Shown piece by piece: positions 16,418 through 23,149 of a DNA stretch of 42,455 nt (positions within the stretch are counted from its first letter, which is position 1; every line of letters begins with the position of its first letter). A program made the position numbers and the translations under genes. Source of the stretch: an uncultured Collinsella sp. GTDB taxonomy: Bacteria; Actinomycetota; Coriobacteriia; Coriobacteriales; Coriobacteriaceae. Under the pieces are notes generated by a model. The model was not told the origin of the DNA and ran no database searches. It was given only the letters and a program-made list of their open reading frames with translations. The stretch spans positions 1 to 42,455 of the forward strand of contig CABURR010000012.1 of assembly GCA_902493985.1 (NCBI GenBank), in the 5' to 3' direction.

Positions 16418-16494
16418 TGGTAGCGGTGACTGGATTCGAACCAGTGACGCCACGGGTATGAACCGTGTGCTCTAACCAACTGAGCTACACCGCC
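16418..16494 (-). tRNA. tRNA-Met (CAT), elongator type
   Basis: A 77-nt cloverleaf with acceptor GGCGGTG/CACCGCT (one G-U), anticodon loop TTCATAC, T-arm GGTTCGAATCC and encoded CCA. A paired first base argues against the initiator. Confidence 0.94.
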
Positions 16495-16497
16495 GGA

Positions 16498-16573
16498 TGG
16501 AGCCTGCAACCAGACTTGAACTGGTGACCTCTTCGTTACCAACGAAGTGCTCTACCGACTGAGCTATACAGGC
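16498..16573 (-). tRNA. tRNA-Thr (GGT)
   Basis: A 76-nt cloverleaf with acceptor GCCTGTA/TGCAGGC, anticodon loop TTGGTAA, T-arm AGTTCAAGTCT and encoded CCA. It is only 3 bp from tRNA-Met. Confidence 0.95.
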
Positions 16574-16583
16574 ACTTGACGGG

Positions 16584-16665
16584 TGGGAGCTATAGGATTC
16601 GAACCTATGTAGGCAGAGCCAACGGGTTTACAGCCCGTCCCCATTAACCACTCGGGCAAACTCCC
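16584..16665 (-). tRNA. tRNA-Tyr (GTA)
   Basis: A class II tRNA of 82 nt with acceptor GGGAGTT/AGCTCCC, anticodon loop CTGTAAA and a long variable arm. CCA is not encoded (the discriminator A is followed by CCC), unlike the other tRNAs here. Confidence 0.94.
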
Positions 16666-16727
16666 AATCGTTCAAGTATCCGCAGGTTCTTTGGTCTTTT
16701 GGACCGCCGCCCCCGCGAACGAAAAAG

Positions 16728-16757
16728 ATAATACGATGCAACCTTGGGGGCTGTCAA
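16728..16757 (-). promoter_or_regulatory. Promoter of tRNA-Tyr-Thr-Met-tuf
   Basis: On the minus strand, TTGACA (16752-16757) and TATTAT (16728-16733) are spaced by 18 bp. The flank AGAGGTTTTCGTTGACAGC is shared with the rpmG operon promoter. Confidence 0.85.
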
Positions 16758-16941
16758 CGAAAACCTCTAGATACACGGTACCGGGCGTATCTATATACCT
16801 TTGACCTGCGCTTTTGTTGAGTTTGAATATGAAGAGCGGTGGATTTGGTCGTTGTGGCGACGTTTCCCAAGGTAATACTTTGGTGTGGTGGAGTATTCTT
16901 ATTGACTACGTCTCCGTGACGGACCCATTCGCACCTATATA

Positions 16942-17234
16942 TGTTGCAGACGATGGTTTTCGGCGGCTTCCTGATTTATCTCAATCTGTAACAGTAAGAA
17001 CGGTTTTCCTCCCCTACCTGTTATAGATCGAGACATTTCAAAGTGGTCCCGGTCATTGTCTCAATCTGCAACATCTAGACCGACATTTCCCTTCTAACTG
17101 TTACAGATTGAGATAAATGGACGGACCCTCAACCTTCCGTCTTGATCTGTAACAGTAAGAGGTCTTTCCCGCCCCTATCTGTTACAGATCAAGACAATTC
17201 GCGGCGGCCTCCTGATTCATCTCAATCTGTAACA
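16942..17234. repeat. 40-bp-period alternating inverted-repeat array, array A
   Basis: A 15-bp element (TCTCAATCTGTAACA) occurs forward at 16979, 17059, 17140 and 17220, and as its reverse complement at 17019, 17099 and 17180. Starts are therefore 40 or 41 bp apart in strictly alternating orientation, with 25-26 bp spacers. A degenerate reverse copy lies at 16942. The stretch 16758-17303 has no gene. Array B at 19335-19670 shares four consecutive spacers with it. Confidence 0.9.
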
Positions 17235-17303
17235 GTAAGAACGGTTTTCCTCCCCTACGTGTGCATCCCAACGCCCCAATCGAAAATTAACGCGAGCCAG
17301 AAC

Positions 17304-17657
17304 CTAATCTGTTCCCTGGATCACCGTCAGCAAATCCTCGTAGCTGTGCACCACGTCACAGCGCTCGCCCTCGGAATCCCAGAACACGTAGTCCTGGATG
17401 CAGCGGCTCGTCTCCAGCGCGCGGCCGACGTTGCCGGGTATGCGCTCGGCGAAGATGGTGGAGTCGTACCGCTCATCGAGCTTGTGGTACGCGATGTGGT
17501 CGACCACCATCGTCGCCTTCTCGGCCAGGATGCAACGGGAGACCTTGGTCACAGTATGTTCCAACCTCCGGACGAGAGCAGTGGGATGAGATATACAGAG
17601 GCTTCTTTTCGGCCTGAATTGCTTCAAATATCTCTGGTTGAATCGTTCTGATACCAA
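17304..17657 (-). pseudogene. Fragment resembling a type III restriction enzyme Res subunit
   Basis: The 117-codon reading frame contains VDHIAYHKLDERYDSTIFAE and ALETSRCIQDYVFWDSEGER. These fit my memory of the segment of type III Res proteins just before their C-terminal nuclease domain (HIxYNKLDxxYD, then a DYVxxDSxxER block). The helicase motifs upstream and the nuclease downstream are missing, and the frame ends soon after DSEGER. The start ATG has no ribosome-binding site. It is therefore a decayed remnant. It sits next to the MFS gene, both enclosed by the two repeat arrays, and no Mod methyltransferase is nearby. Recognition is from memory of the family. Confidence 0.5.
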
Positions 17658-17676
17658 ATCGATACTGCATTAGATG

Positions 17677-19089
17677 CTACGCCTGAACGGCCTTCGTGGT
17701 CGAGGACTTAATTTGCTTGAGACCGACGAGCGCGATGCCGAGCGTCACGACGGCGAGGACGGCGACGGTCGCGAACCCACCGGTGTGCCCGTACGCGTCG
17801 ATGAACGGCCCGGCGATGGCAGAGCCGCACGACGAGCCGATGGCGCAGAGGGTCCCCGTCCACGCGACAGCCTCGGTAAAGCGCATGGGCGAGCCCAGGT
17901 GCATCACGATCTCGTTGCCGTTGACGAAAGTCGGCGCCTGGCACAGGCCAGCCGCCAGGTAGATTGCGCCAATCACCCACAGGCTCGGTGCGAGGACGAA
18001 CAGGCTCAGGCCGCAGCACAGCACCACGAGGCAGGTGTAGAACCTCCGCCACAGCGGGGTCTTCCAGCGGATGGCGCCGGAGAAGAGCGCGCCGACGAGC
18101 GAGCTAAACGAGAAACAGGAAATCACGAGGCCCGAGACCTGCGGCATGCCCACCTCACGCGCGAACGCCACAATGGAGACACTCGTTGCGTTCTGGAACG
18201 CGCCGAGCCCGAAGTACACGGCGCACAGCGCGACCATACCCGGTCCCCAGATCGACTGCGGGCGCGTGACGGGATTCGCGCGGCCGGCGCGCCTGGAGCC
18301 GTCTGCGCCCGTGGCAGCGTCCGCGCCCGCGTCGAGCACGCCGCCGACGGGTGCCACCTCGCGGCGCTCGGCACAGCTGTGGCGGGTGAGCTGCGGCTGC
18401 GACGGTGGGAGCGTCGTGACCTCGGTGAGCACCATGATGGCGCCGATGACCGCGCAGACCGCCCCGAAGCGGATGGCGAGCGCGGCGGAGATGACGGCGA
18501 GCGTCGACGACAGCGGGTTTCCGATGACCCACATGCACTCGTCGAACGCAGAGCACAGCGACAGCGACGTGGAGATCTTCTTCTCGTCGCCGCGCAGCAG
18601 GTAGCGCCAGCGCGTGCGGCTCATGGCGCCCCAGGGCGGCGTAAACGCGAGGAACGGCACGATGCAGAAGAGGATCCACTCGTCTACGTGCGCGGTCGCC
18701 GCTGCGATGAAGACCTGCGAGGCGATAACCCAGATGATGATGGCCGGGATCGACGCCGCTCGCTGGCCGAACCGGTCGGCGAGTTTGCCGAGCTGCGGCC
18801 CGAGCAGCGCGGACGAGACGGAGTAGACGGCCGAGAGCGCGCCGGCGATCGTGTAGTTGCCGTAGATCTGCTGCACGCCGATGGTAATGGACATGCTGAT
18901 CATGGCGAGCGGCATGCACGCGACCACCGACCCAACGGTGAAGCGCGCCGCATGCGGGATGCGCAGCAGCTCGGCATACCCGCCGAACAGCCGGTGGATC
19001 AGGCCGGAGTTCCCCGCAGGGGCCGTGGGGGCCGTCGCGCCCCGCTCCTCGGCGTCCTCGATCTCGATGGCGTCTTCCGTGGATTCCAT
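17677..19089 (-). CDS. MFS-type multidrug/solute transporter
   Basis: This protein of about 470 aa has around 12 hydrophobic segments, for example ARFTVGSVVACMPLAMISMS and the TM5-like SLCSAFDECMWVIGNPLSS. The loop after TM2 (GPQLGKLADRFGQRAAS) matches the MFS signature G-x-LaDrxGrR. A Ser/Arg/Ala-rich cytoplasmic loop separates the two halves. The start at 19089 (MESTEDAIEIEDAEERG) has GGAAGGA close upstream; a GTG-initiated longer form would add an Arg/Cys-rich leader. The substrate is unknown. The gene is bounded by the two alternating-repeat arrays and beside a restriction-enzyme fragment, which suggests it lies in an acquired segment. Confidence 0.85.
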   Translation of the reverse strand: MESTEDAIEIEDAEERGATAPTAPAGNSGLIHRLFGGYAELLRIPHAARFTVGSVVACMPLAMISMSITIGVQQIYGNYTIAGALSAVYSVSSALLGPQLGKLADRFGQRAASIPAIIIWVIASQVFIAAATAHVDEWILFCIVPFLAFTPPWGAMSRTRWRYLLRGDEKKISTSLSLCSAFDECMWVIGNPLSSTLAVISAALAIRFGAVCAVIGAIMVLTEVTTLPPSQPQLTRHSCAERREVAPVGGVLDAGADAATGADGSRRAGRANPVTRPQSIWGPGMVALCAVYFGLGAFQNATSVSIVAFAREVGMPQVSGLVISCFSFSSLVGALFSGAIRWKTPLWRRFYTCLVVLCCGLSLFVLAPSLWVIGAIYLAAGLCQAPTFVNGNEIVMHLGSPMRFTEAVAWTGTLCAIGSSCGSAIAGPFIDAYGHTGGFATVAVLAVVTLGIALVGLKQIKSSTTKAVQA

Positions 19090-19268
19090 GATCCTTCCCC
19101 GCTCCCGACGTATGGACGGTGCCCCGATGCAATCCGGGCACCGACGCGCGATCTGCGCGCACATGGTATTAGGGTAGCGACATCCGCCGTGGAAGCAACC
19201 GGCGTTCGTTTACTTTTCCTGCCACTTTGACGCGGCACGAGGTAATCGAATATAGCCGCGCACATAAA

Positions 19269-19310
19269 GCGGGTCCTGTTTCATTTTGAACAGGACCCGC
19301 CTCTTTCCTT
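19269..19310. terminator. Strong hairpin with T-rich flank
   Basis: GCGGGTCCTGTT (19269-19280) pairs perfectly with AACAGGACCCGC (19289-19300). The plus side ends in CTCTTTCCTTT, the minus side in TTTATG. It may insulate the MFS gene from transcription through array B. No gene lies in 19090-19334. Confidence 0.65.
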
Positions 19311-19334
19311 TACGGGCGTAGAGTGTCTCCTACA

Positions 19335-19670
19335 TGTTGCAGATCGAGACATTCCTTCCGACGCTCCGCTTCTATCTCAATTTGTAACAGTAAGGGTGAT
19401 TATGGGCTTCCACGTGTTACAAATCGAGACAACCGCTTCAGGAGGTGTCTTTAATCTCAATCTGTAACAGTAAGAACGGTATTTCTCCCCTACGTGTTAT
19501 AGATCGAGACATTTCAAAGTGGTCCCGGTCATTGTCTCAATCTGTAACATCTAGACCGATATTTCCCTTCTAACTGTTACAGATTGAGATAAATGGACGG
19601 ACCCTCAACCTTCCGTCTTGATCTGTAACAGTTAAAAGCGGAATAACCGTCTTGGTGTTACAGATCGAGA
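19335..19670. repeat. 40-bp-period alternating inverted-repeat array, array B
   Basis: Nine copies of the 15-bp element alternate in orientation: reverse at 19335, 19415, 19495, 19575 and 19656; forward at 19375, 19455, 19535 and 19616. Every step is 40 bp except one of 41, at the same place as in array A. Positions 19455-19630 match array A 16979-17154 with about five differences in 176 bp. No gene lies here. Confidence 0.92.
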
Positions 19671-19711
19671 CAAACTCGGGAATGAGACGAATACCGTGCC
19701 CGACAACCTAT

Positions 19712-19760
19712 CAAAACAAGAAACGGGCTCTGTCCCATATAGAGACAGAGCCCGAAACTC
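19712..19760 (-). terminator. Terminator of tRNA-Thr (TGT)
   Basis: On the minus strand, CGGGCTCTGTC pairs with GACAGAGCCCG, then TTTCTTGTTTT, directly after the tRNA. Confidence 0.92.
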
Positions 19761-19763
19761 TCA

Positions 19764-19838
19764 TGGAGCCAGTGACAGGAATCGAACCCGCAACCCACTG
19801 ATTACAAATCAGTTGCGCTACCGTTGCGCCACACTGGC
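19764..19838 (-). tRNA. tRNA-Thr (TGT)
   Basis: A 75-nt cloverleaf with acceptor GCCAGTG/CACTGGC, anticodon loop TTTGTAA, T-arm GGTTCGATTCC and encoded CCA. It is monocistronic and lies next to repeat array B and the HipA-like gene. Such a position could be an integration site, but no attachment-site duplicate was seen. Confidence 0.96.
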
Positions 19839-19923
19839 ACACTTGGCGCTCTCGCGCGAAGCCAATTAAGAATAAAGGAATTACGGACGGGGCGCAACAG
19901 ACCCTTCGACCGACCACATCTCA

Positions 19924-19995
19924 AAACCCTTCGTCAGAACGAATAGTTTTAATTACAATGGAATAGATAAAACTATTCGTTCTGACGAAGGGTTT
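19924..19995 (+). promoter_or_regulatory. Perfect 27-bp inverted repeat at the HTH-HipA promoter
   Basis: Positions 19924-19950 are the exact reverse complement of 19969-19995, around an 18-bp spacer. Each arm holds a smaller dyad of the form TTCGT-4 nt-ACGAA. A -10-like TACAAT (19954-19959) sits in the spacer, and the right arm contains the AAGGG that serves as ribosome-binding site for the gene at 20000. This looks like a double operator for autorepression by the HTH domain of the encoded protein. Confidence 0.8.
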
Positions 19996-19999
19996 CTCG

Positions 20000-21340
20000 A
20001 TGCTTACCACCAAGGAAGCCGCCGAGCTACTCGGCATCACTCCGCGCAGGGTGCAGGAGCTCATAAAAAACGGAGCACTTGAGGCCCGCAAGGCTTCTGG
20101 CGTATGGCTCATCGACAAAGACAGCGTCGACACGCGACTCCGCTCCGTGACCAAAACGGGGGGACGTCCCCGCCGCGGCTACGGTAAGAGCGAGATCGCG
20201 TTCACCCTCATGAACCGCACGTATGAAGTCGCTCAGCTGGTCTACAACACATCGCGAAAAGACTTCACCCACATCGGTGCCGACGTCGATTACGCCCACG
20301 CCCCTATTGGGGTATTTGGCCCTAATAGCCCCGTATCGCTCGACTCTTTCCGCACTTGGTGGCGCGGCCGCGGTATCCCGCTCGCACGCATTGGGCTAGC
20401 CTCCCTGCTTGCAGAAGCCGCAGTCGATGTTCCCGATGAACTCGTACAGCGAAATCTTGGCCTCTCCTTATCCGACCAGTATTGGATAAGGCCCCAAAGT
20501 TCCGGTCTCGCCTGGGAGGACATTAACTTCTTCAATAACGCCTTTGATGACGTCTCACTGTCCATTGCGCCCTTTGCCCCAGAGGGAAAAGCGGCTGCCG
20601 CAAAGCCCGATAACACGTCGGACGGCAATCTTCAAAAGTACTGGACATGCGAGGGCGGGCGTCGAATTCTGCATAAAGCAGGAGCGCATCTAAACCAGGA
20701 ACCCTATAACGAGATGGTGGCGACTGCACTTCACCGTCGCATCCTGAACACTTACGATTATGTACCCTATTCGCTCGAAGGCGCGGGCACTTCCGCCTTG
20801 AGCACATGCAGTGTCTTCTTAACTGACGAAGAAGAATATGTCCCTGCGTTCTATGTAAACCAGCATGCAAATGCAGACGAGCGACTAACCGATTACGAAC
20901 GGTATGTAGCAAACTGCGAGGAGCTTGGAGCGACAGATATAAAAGACGCCCTTGGCCGCATGATCGTATGCGATGACATCATTGCCAACTACGATCGTCA
21001 TTGGCGCAACTTCGGCCTCGTGCGAAACGTCAACTCACTGGTCTGCAGACCAGCCCCCATCTTCGATTCGGGCTCATCACTCTGGTGCAACATATCACTA
21101 GAGGAGCTCAGGGCGGGAGAGCACAGTTTTACCAGTGCGCAATTTCATTCAAGCCCCGCCAAACAAATGTTGCTCGTCGATGACATGGGCTGGTTTGGCG
21201 GCGACAAACTCGAAGGCTTCGTTGACGAGGCAATCGAGATTCTTTCCAGAAACGACGCGCTCACGGCAAGGCTGCCATATCTAAAAGAGGCGCTAACGTG
21301 GCGCCTCGAAAGAATGATCGACATCGCTGAATGGAGTTAG
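20000..21340 (+). CDS. HipA-like kinase with fused N-terminal HTH domain
   Basis: The 446-aa protein begins with an excisionase/MerR-type HTH (residues 1-45: LTTKEAAELLGITPRRVQELIKNGAL). The C-terminal part carries the HipA-type catalytic loop CDDIIANYDRHWRNFG, where D and N bind metal and act in catalysis, followed by APIFDSGSSLW, the metal-binding Asp region. A DDMGWF segment and a helical end follow. It may phosphorylate a protein or tRNA-synthetase target, as HipA does with GltX. HipB is absent as a separate gene; the fused HTH probably replaces it and binds the inverted repeat 4 nt upstream. Start ATG 20000 follows AAGGG by 7 nt. It differs from the classic HipA at 28424 and is likely a distinct subfamily. 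Confidence 0.78.
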   Translation: MLTTKEAAELLGITPRRVQELIKNGALEARKASGVWLIDKDSVDTRLRSVTKTGGRPRRGYGKSEIAFTLMNRTYEVAQLVYNTSRKDFTHIGADVDYAHAPIGVFGPNSPVSLDSFRTWWRGRGIPLARIGLASLLAEAAVDVPDELVQRNLGLSLSDQYWIRPQSSGLAWEDINFFNNAFDDVSLSIAPFAPEGKAAAAKPDNTSDGNLQKYWTCEGGRRILHKAGAHLNQEPYNEMVATALHRRILNTYDYVPYSLEGAGTSALSTCSVFLTDEEEYVPAFYVNQHANADERLTDYERYVANCEELGATDIKDALGRMIVCDDIIANYDRHWRNFGLVRNVNSLVCRPAPIFDSGSSLWCNISLEELRAGEHSFTSAQFHSSPAKQMLLVDDMGWFGGDKLEGFVDEAIEILSRNDALTARLPYLKEALTWRLERMIDIAEWS

Positions 21341-21367
21341 CGAGGCAGCATTGCCCCGCCAACTTCC

Positions 21368-22045
21368 CTACCTCCCGCGCAGGGCCTTGAGCTTGGCCAG
21401 GGCATCGGGGCTCAGGCGACTGCCCAGAGTCATCTTGATCTGCGGAGCTTCCTCAGCCTCGTGAACGTCGTTATCGATCTGTTTGATCTCGTCCACCAGC
21501 ATACGGCTCGAGATGCGCGTGACGCCCTTACCCATGACGACGGCCTGGATCGTGCCGTCGCTCGATACCACGGAGCACGCGCGGCCTTCCTCACGTGCCT
21601 CGATGCAGAGCTTCTGCACCACGGTATCGGCAGAGACGCCCGTCGGCGAAAACTCGATGCGCACGCCGCGGGCCGGCAGGTTGGGGCGCTCGTTGGAGAT
21701 ATTGCCCGCGCCGTCGAACACGATCACGGCCTCGTAGCGGCCCTGGGCAAACGCGGCAACGTCGTTGATGAGAGCGGTGCGCGCCATATCGTGAACGTCG
21801 CTGGAATACGGATCGTCGGAATGGTCGTAGACGAGCTTTTCGTAGCGCGGCGTGCAGTGGATCACGTTGTAACCGTCGACCACCAGCAGCTCGGGCTTGT
21901 TGGAGTGCACCGTCGAGACCGGGTCGGCGATGGCCTGCGCAAACGCATTGCCGCCCACGCCGTAGGTCGCGGCCGAAACAATCGGCTTAGCCGAGCCCTC
22001 GCCAAAGCGCTTGGCCTTGGACTTGGCACGGTTCTTTTTGGACAT
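21368..22045 (-). CDS. rae1: NYN-domain ribosome-associated endoribonuclease (YacP/Rae1-like)
   Basis: The 225-aa protein has a basic N-terminus (MSKKNRAKSKAKRFG) and then the NYN/PIN-like fold: LLVVDGYNVIHC, VIVFDGAGN, SADTVVQKLCIEAREEG and a VVSSDGTIQAVVMGKG strand with acidic active-site residues. In Firmicutes Rae1 cleaves mRNA in the ribosomal A site. It follows rlmB by 3 nt, the order seen in the ispDF-cysS-rlmB-yacP locus of many Gram-positives. GGGGAGGAG precedes the start. Confidence 0.88.
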   Translation of the reverse strand: MSKKNRAKSKAKRFGEGSAKPIVSAATYGVGGNAFAQAIADPVSTVHSNKPELLVVDGYNVIHCTPRYEKLVYDHSDDPYSSDVHDMARTALINDVAAFAQGRYEAVIVFDGAGNISNERPNLPARGVRIEFSPTGVSADTVVQKLCIEAREEGRACSVVSSDGTIQAVVMGKGVTRISSRMLVDEIKQIDNDVHEAEEAPQIKMTLGSRLSPDALAKLKALRGR

Positions 22046-22048
22046 GCG

Positions 22049-22963
22049 CTACTCCTCCCCCATGAGCTCGCCGGCGTTGCGGCGCAGCCACTCAAAGCAC
22101 AGCGCCGTGGTCGCTTGGGCAACATTGAGGCTCTCGGTCATGCCGCGCTGGGGAAGCTTGGTCAAAAAGTCGCATTTCTCGAGCACCAGGCGTGAGATGC
22201 CGTCGCCCTCGGAGCCCATGACAAGCGCCACGCGACCTTCGAAGGGAGCATCCCAGCAACTGCCCTCGGCGTGCTCGGAGGCACCGCCCACCCAAAAGCC
22301 AGCGGCCTTGAGGTCGTCGAGTGCACGGGCAATATTGGGAACCTGCGCGATAGGCAGATGCATGACGGCGCCGGCTGAGGTCTTGTAGCTGCCCACGGTC
22401 ACGCCGGCGGCACGCTTGTTGGCAATGACGACGCCGGACGCGCCCACAACCTCGGCGGAGCGCACAATGGCGCCAAAGTTGCCGTCGTCGGTCACGTGAT
22501 CGAGCACCACAACAAGTGCCGGGCCGTCACCCGCGCGGTCGAGGATATCGGCGACGTCCGCATAGGGGAAATTACCCACCTCGAGCGCAATGCCCTGGTG
22601 AGCGCCATGGCTCGACAGCGCATCGAGCTGCGCACGCGGCACATACTTAATGCGGACGCCCGCGGCGTTGAGGTCGTCGACCAGGCGCGACAAGGCGGCA
22701 TCGCGCTCCCCGCCCTCGACAATGAGCGCGCACTTGATGGGAAAACCAGTGCGTAGCGCCTCGGCGGCAGCACGACGACCTTCGATAAACTCGCCCTTGG
22801 GAGCCTGGACAGCGTCGCGGTTGCGATCGCGCTGCGGACGTGCGGCCTGGGTGCGATCGCGCTGGCCCTTGGGAGCGGCAGCGCGGTCGTTGCGGTGAAT
22901 CGGACGCGAGCCAGAAGTGGCCTGCTTGCCGCCACGAGGCGCACGCTTGCGATTGTCGGCCAT
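22049..22963 (-). CDS. rlmB: 23S rRNA 2'-O-methyltransferase, TrmH/RlmB family
   Basis: The 304-aa protein has a basic, disordered N-terminus (about 65 residues rich in Arg, Lys and Gln) and a substrate-binding domain starting at EFIEGRRAAAEALRTG. The SPOUT catalytic domain follows, with the three trefoil-knot motifs: NFGAIVRSAEVVGASGVV, LVMGSEGDGISRLV and MTESLNVAQATTALCFEW. It uses SAM to methylate a ribose in 23S rRNA. The start at 22963 (MADNRKRAPRGG) follows AGGAGGT by 6 nt. It is separated from cysS by a terminator and a large stem-loop, so it may have its own promoter. Confidence 0.93.
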   Translation of the reverse strand: MADNRKRAPRGGKQATSGSRPIHRNDRAAAPKGQRDRTQAARPQRDRNRDAVQAPKGEFIEGRRAAAEALRTGFPIKCALIVEGGERDAALSRLVDDLNAAGVRIKYVPRAQLDALSSHGAHQGIALEVGNFPYADVADILDRAGDGPALVVVLDHVTDDGNFGAIVRSAEVVGASGVVIANKRAAGVTVGSYKTSAGAVMHLPIAQVPNIARALDDLKAAGFWVGGASEHAEGSCWDAPFEGRVALVMGSEGDGISRLVLEKCDFLTKLPQRGMTESLNVAQATTALCFEWLRRNAGELMGEE

Positions 22964-22994
22964 AAAGCGACCTCCTAAATACAACTATCAAACG

Positions 22995-23040
22995 AAACAA
23001 AATAAACGACCGCCCATGAATATTAATTCGGGCGGTCGGT
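22995..23040 (-). terminator. Terminator-like hairpin between cysS and rlmB
   Basis: On the minus strand, ACCGCCCGAAT pairs with ATGGGCGGT, followed by the T-rich CGTTTATTTTGTTT. It ends the disA-ispDF-cysS transcript, at least in part. Confidence 0.78.
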
Positions 23041-23041
23041 A

Positions 23042-23143
23042 CGGGTTTTCCAAGTGCCCGAGATTGCCGTGAAAGAGGAGCGACGCGTACTTGAGTACGC
23101 GAGCGACGGTTTGAACGGCAAGGTCGGGTGCTTGGGAAACCCG
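23042..23143 (+). ncRNA. Long imperfect stem-loop, candidate structured RNA or mobile palindrome
   Basis: Outer stem 23042-23061 with 23124-23143 (20 bp, three of them G-U on the plus strand, no mismatches); second stem TTGCCGT with ACGGCAA (23064-23070 with 23115-23121); inner hairpin CGCGTACT with AGTACGCG (23084-23101). The G-U pairs become A-C mismatches on the minus strand, so the plus strand is the better fold. That strand is antisense to the operon. No known family is recognised. Confidence 0.5.
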
Positions 23144-23149
23144 CGGGGA

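Noticed and set aside
17674..19230. 518-codon plus-strand frame opposite the MFS gene
   Set aside because: It is rich in Arg, Asp, His and Gly without domains, whereas the minus strand gives a clear 12-TM transporter.
16942..19670. CRISPR arrays
   Set aside because: The repeated element alternates in orientation, is only 15 bp, and several spacers are shared between the two arrays. No cas genes are present.
19764..19838. tRNA-Thr as an integration site of a genomic island
   Set aside because: No integrase gene and no duplicated 3' tRNA fragment were found within the window. The position next to repeats is suggestive only.
22964..23149. T-box or other known riboswitch ahead of rlmB
   Set aside because: The AGGGUGGNACCGCG T-box core is missing, and the fold favours the strand opposite to the operon.
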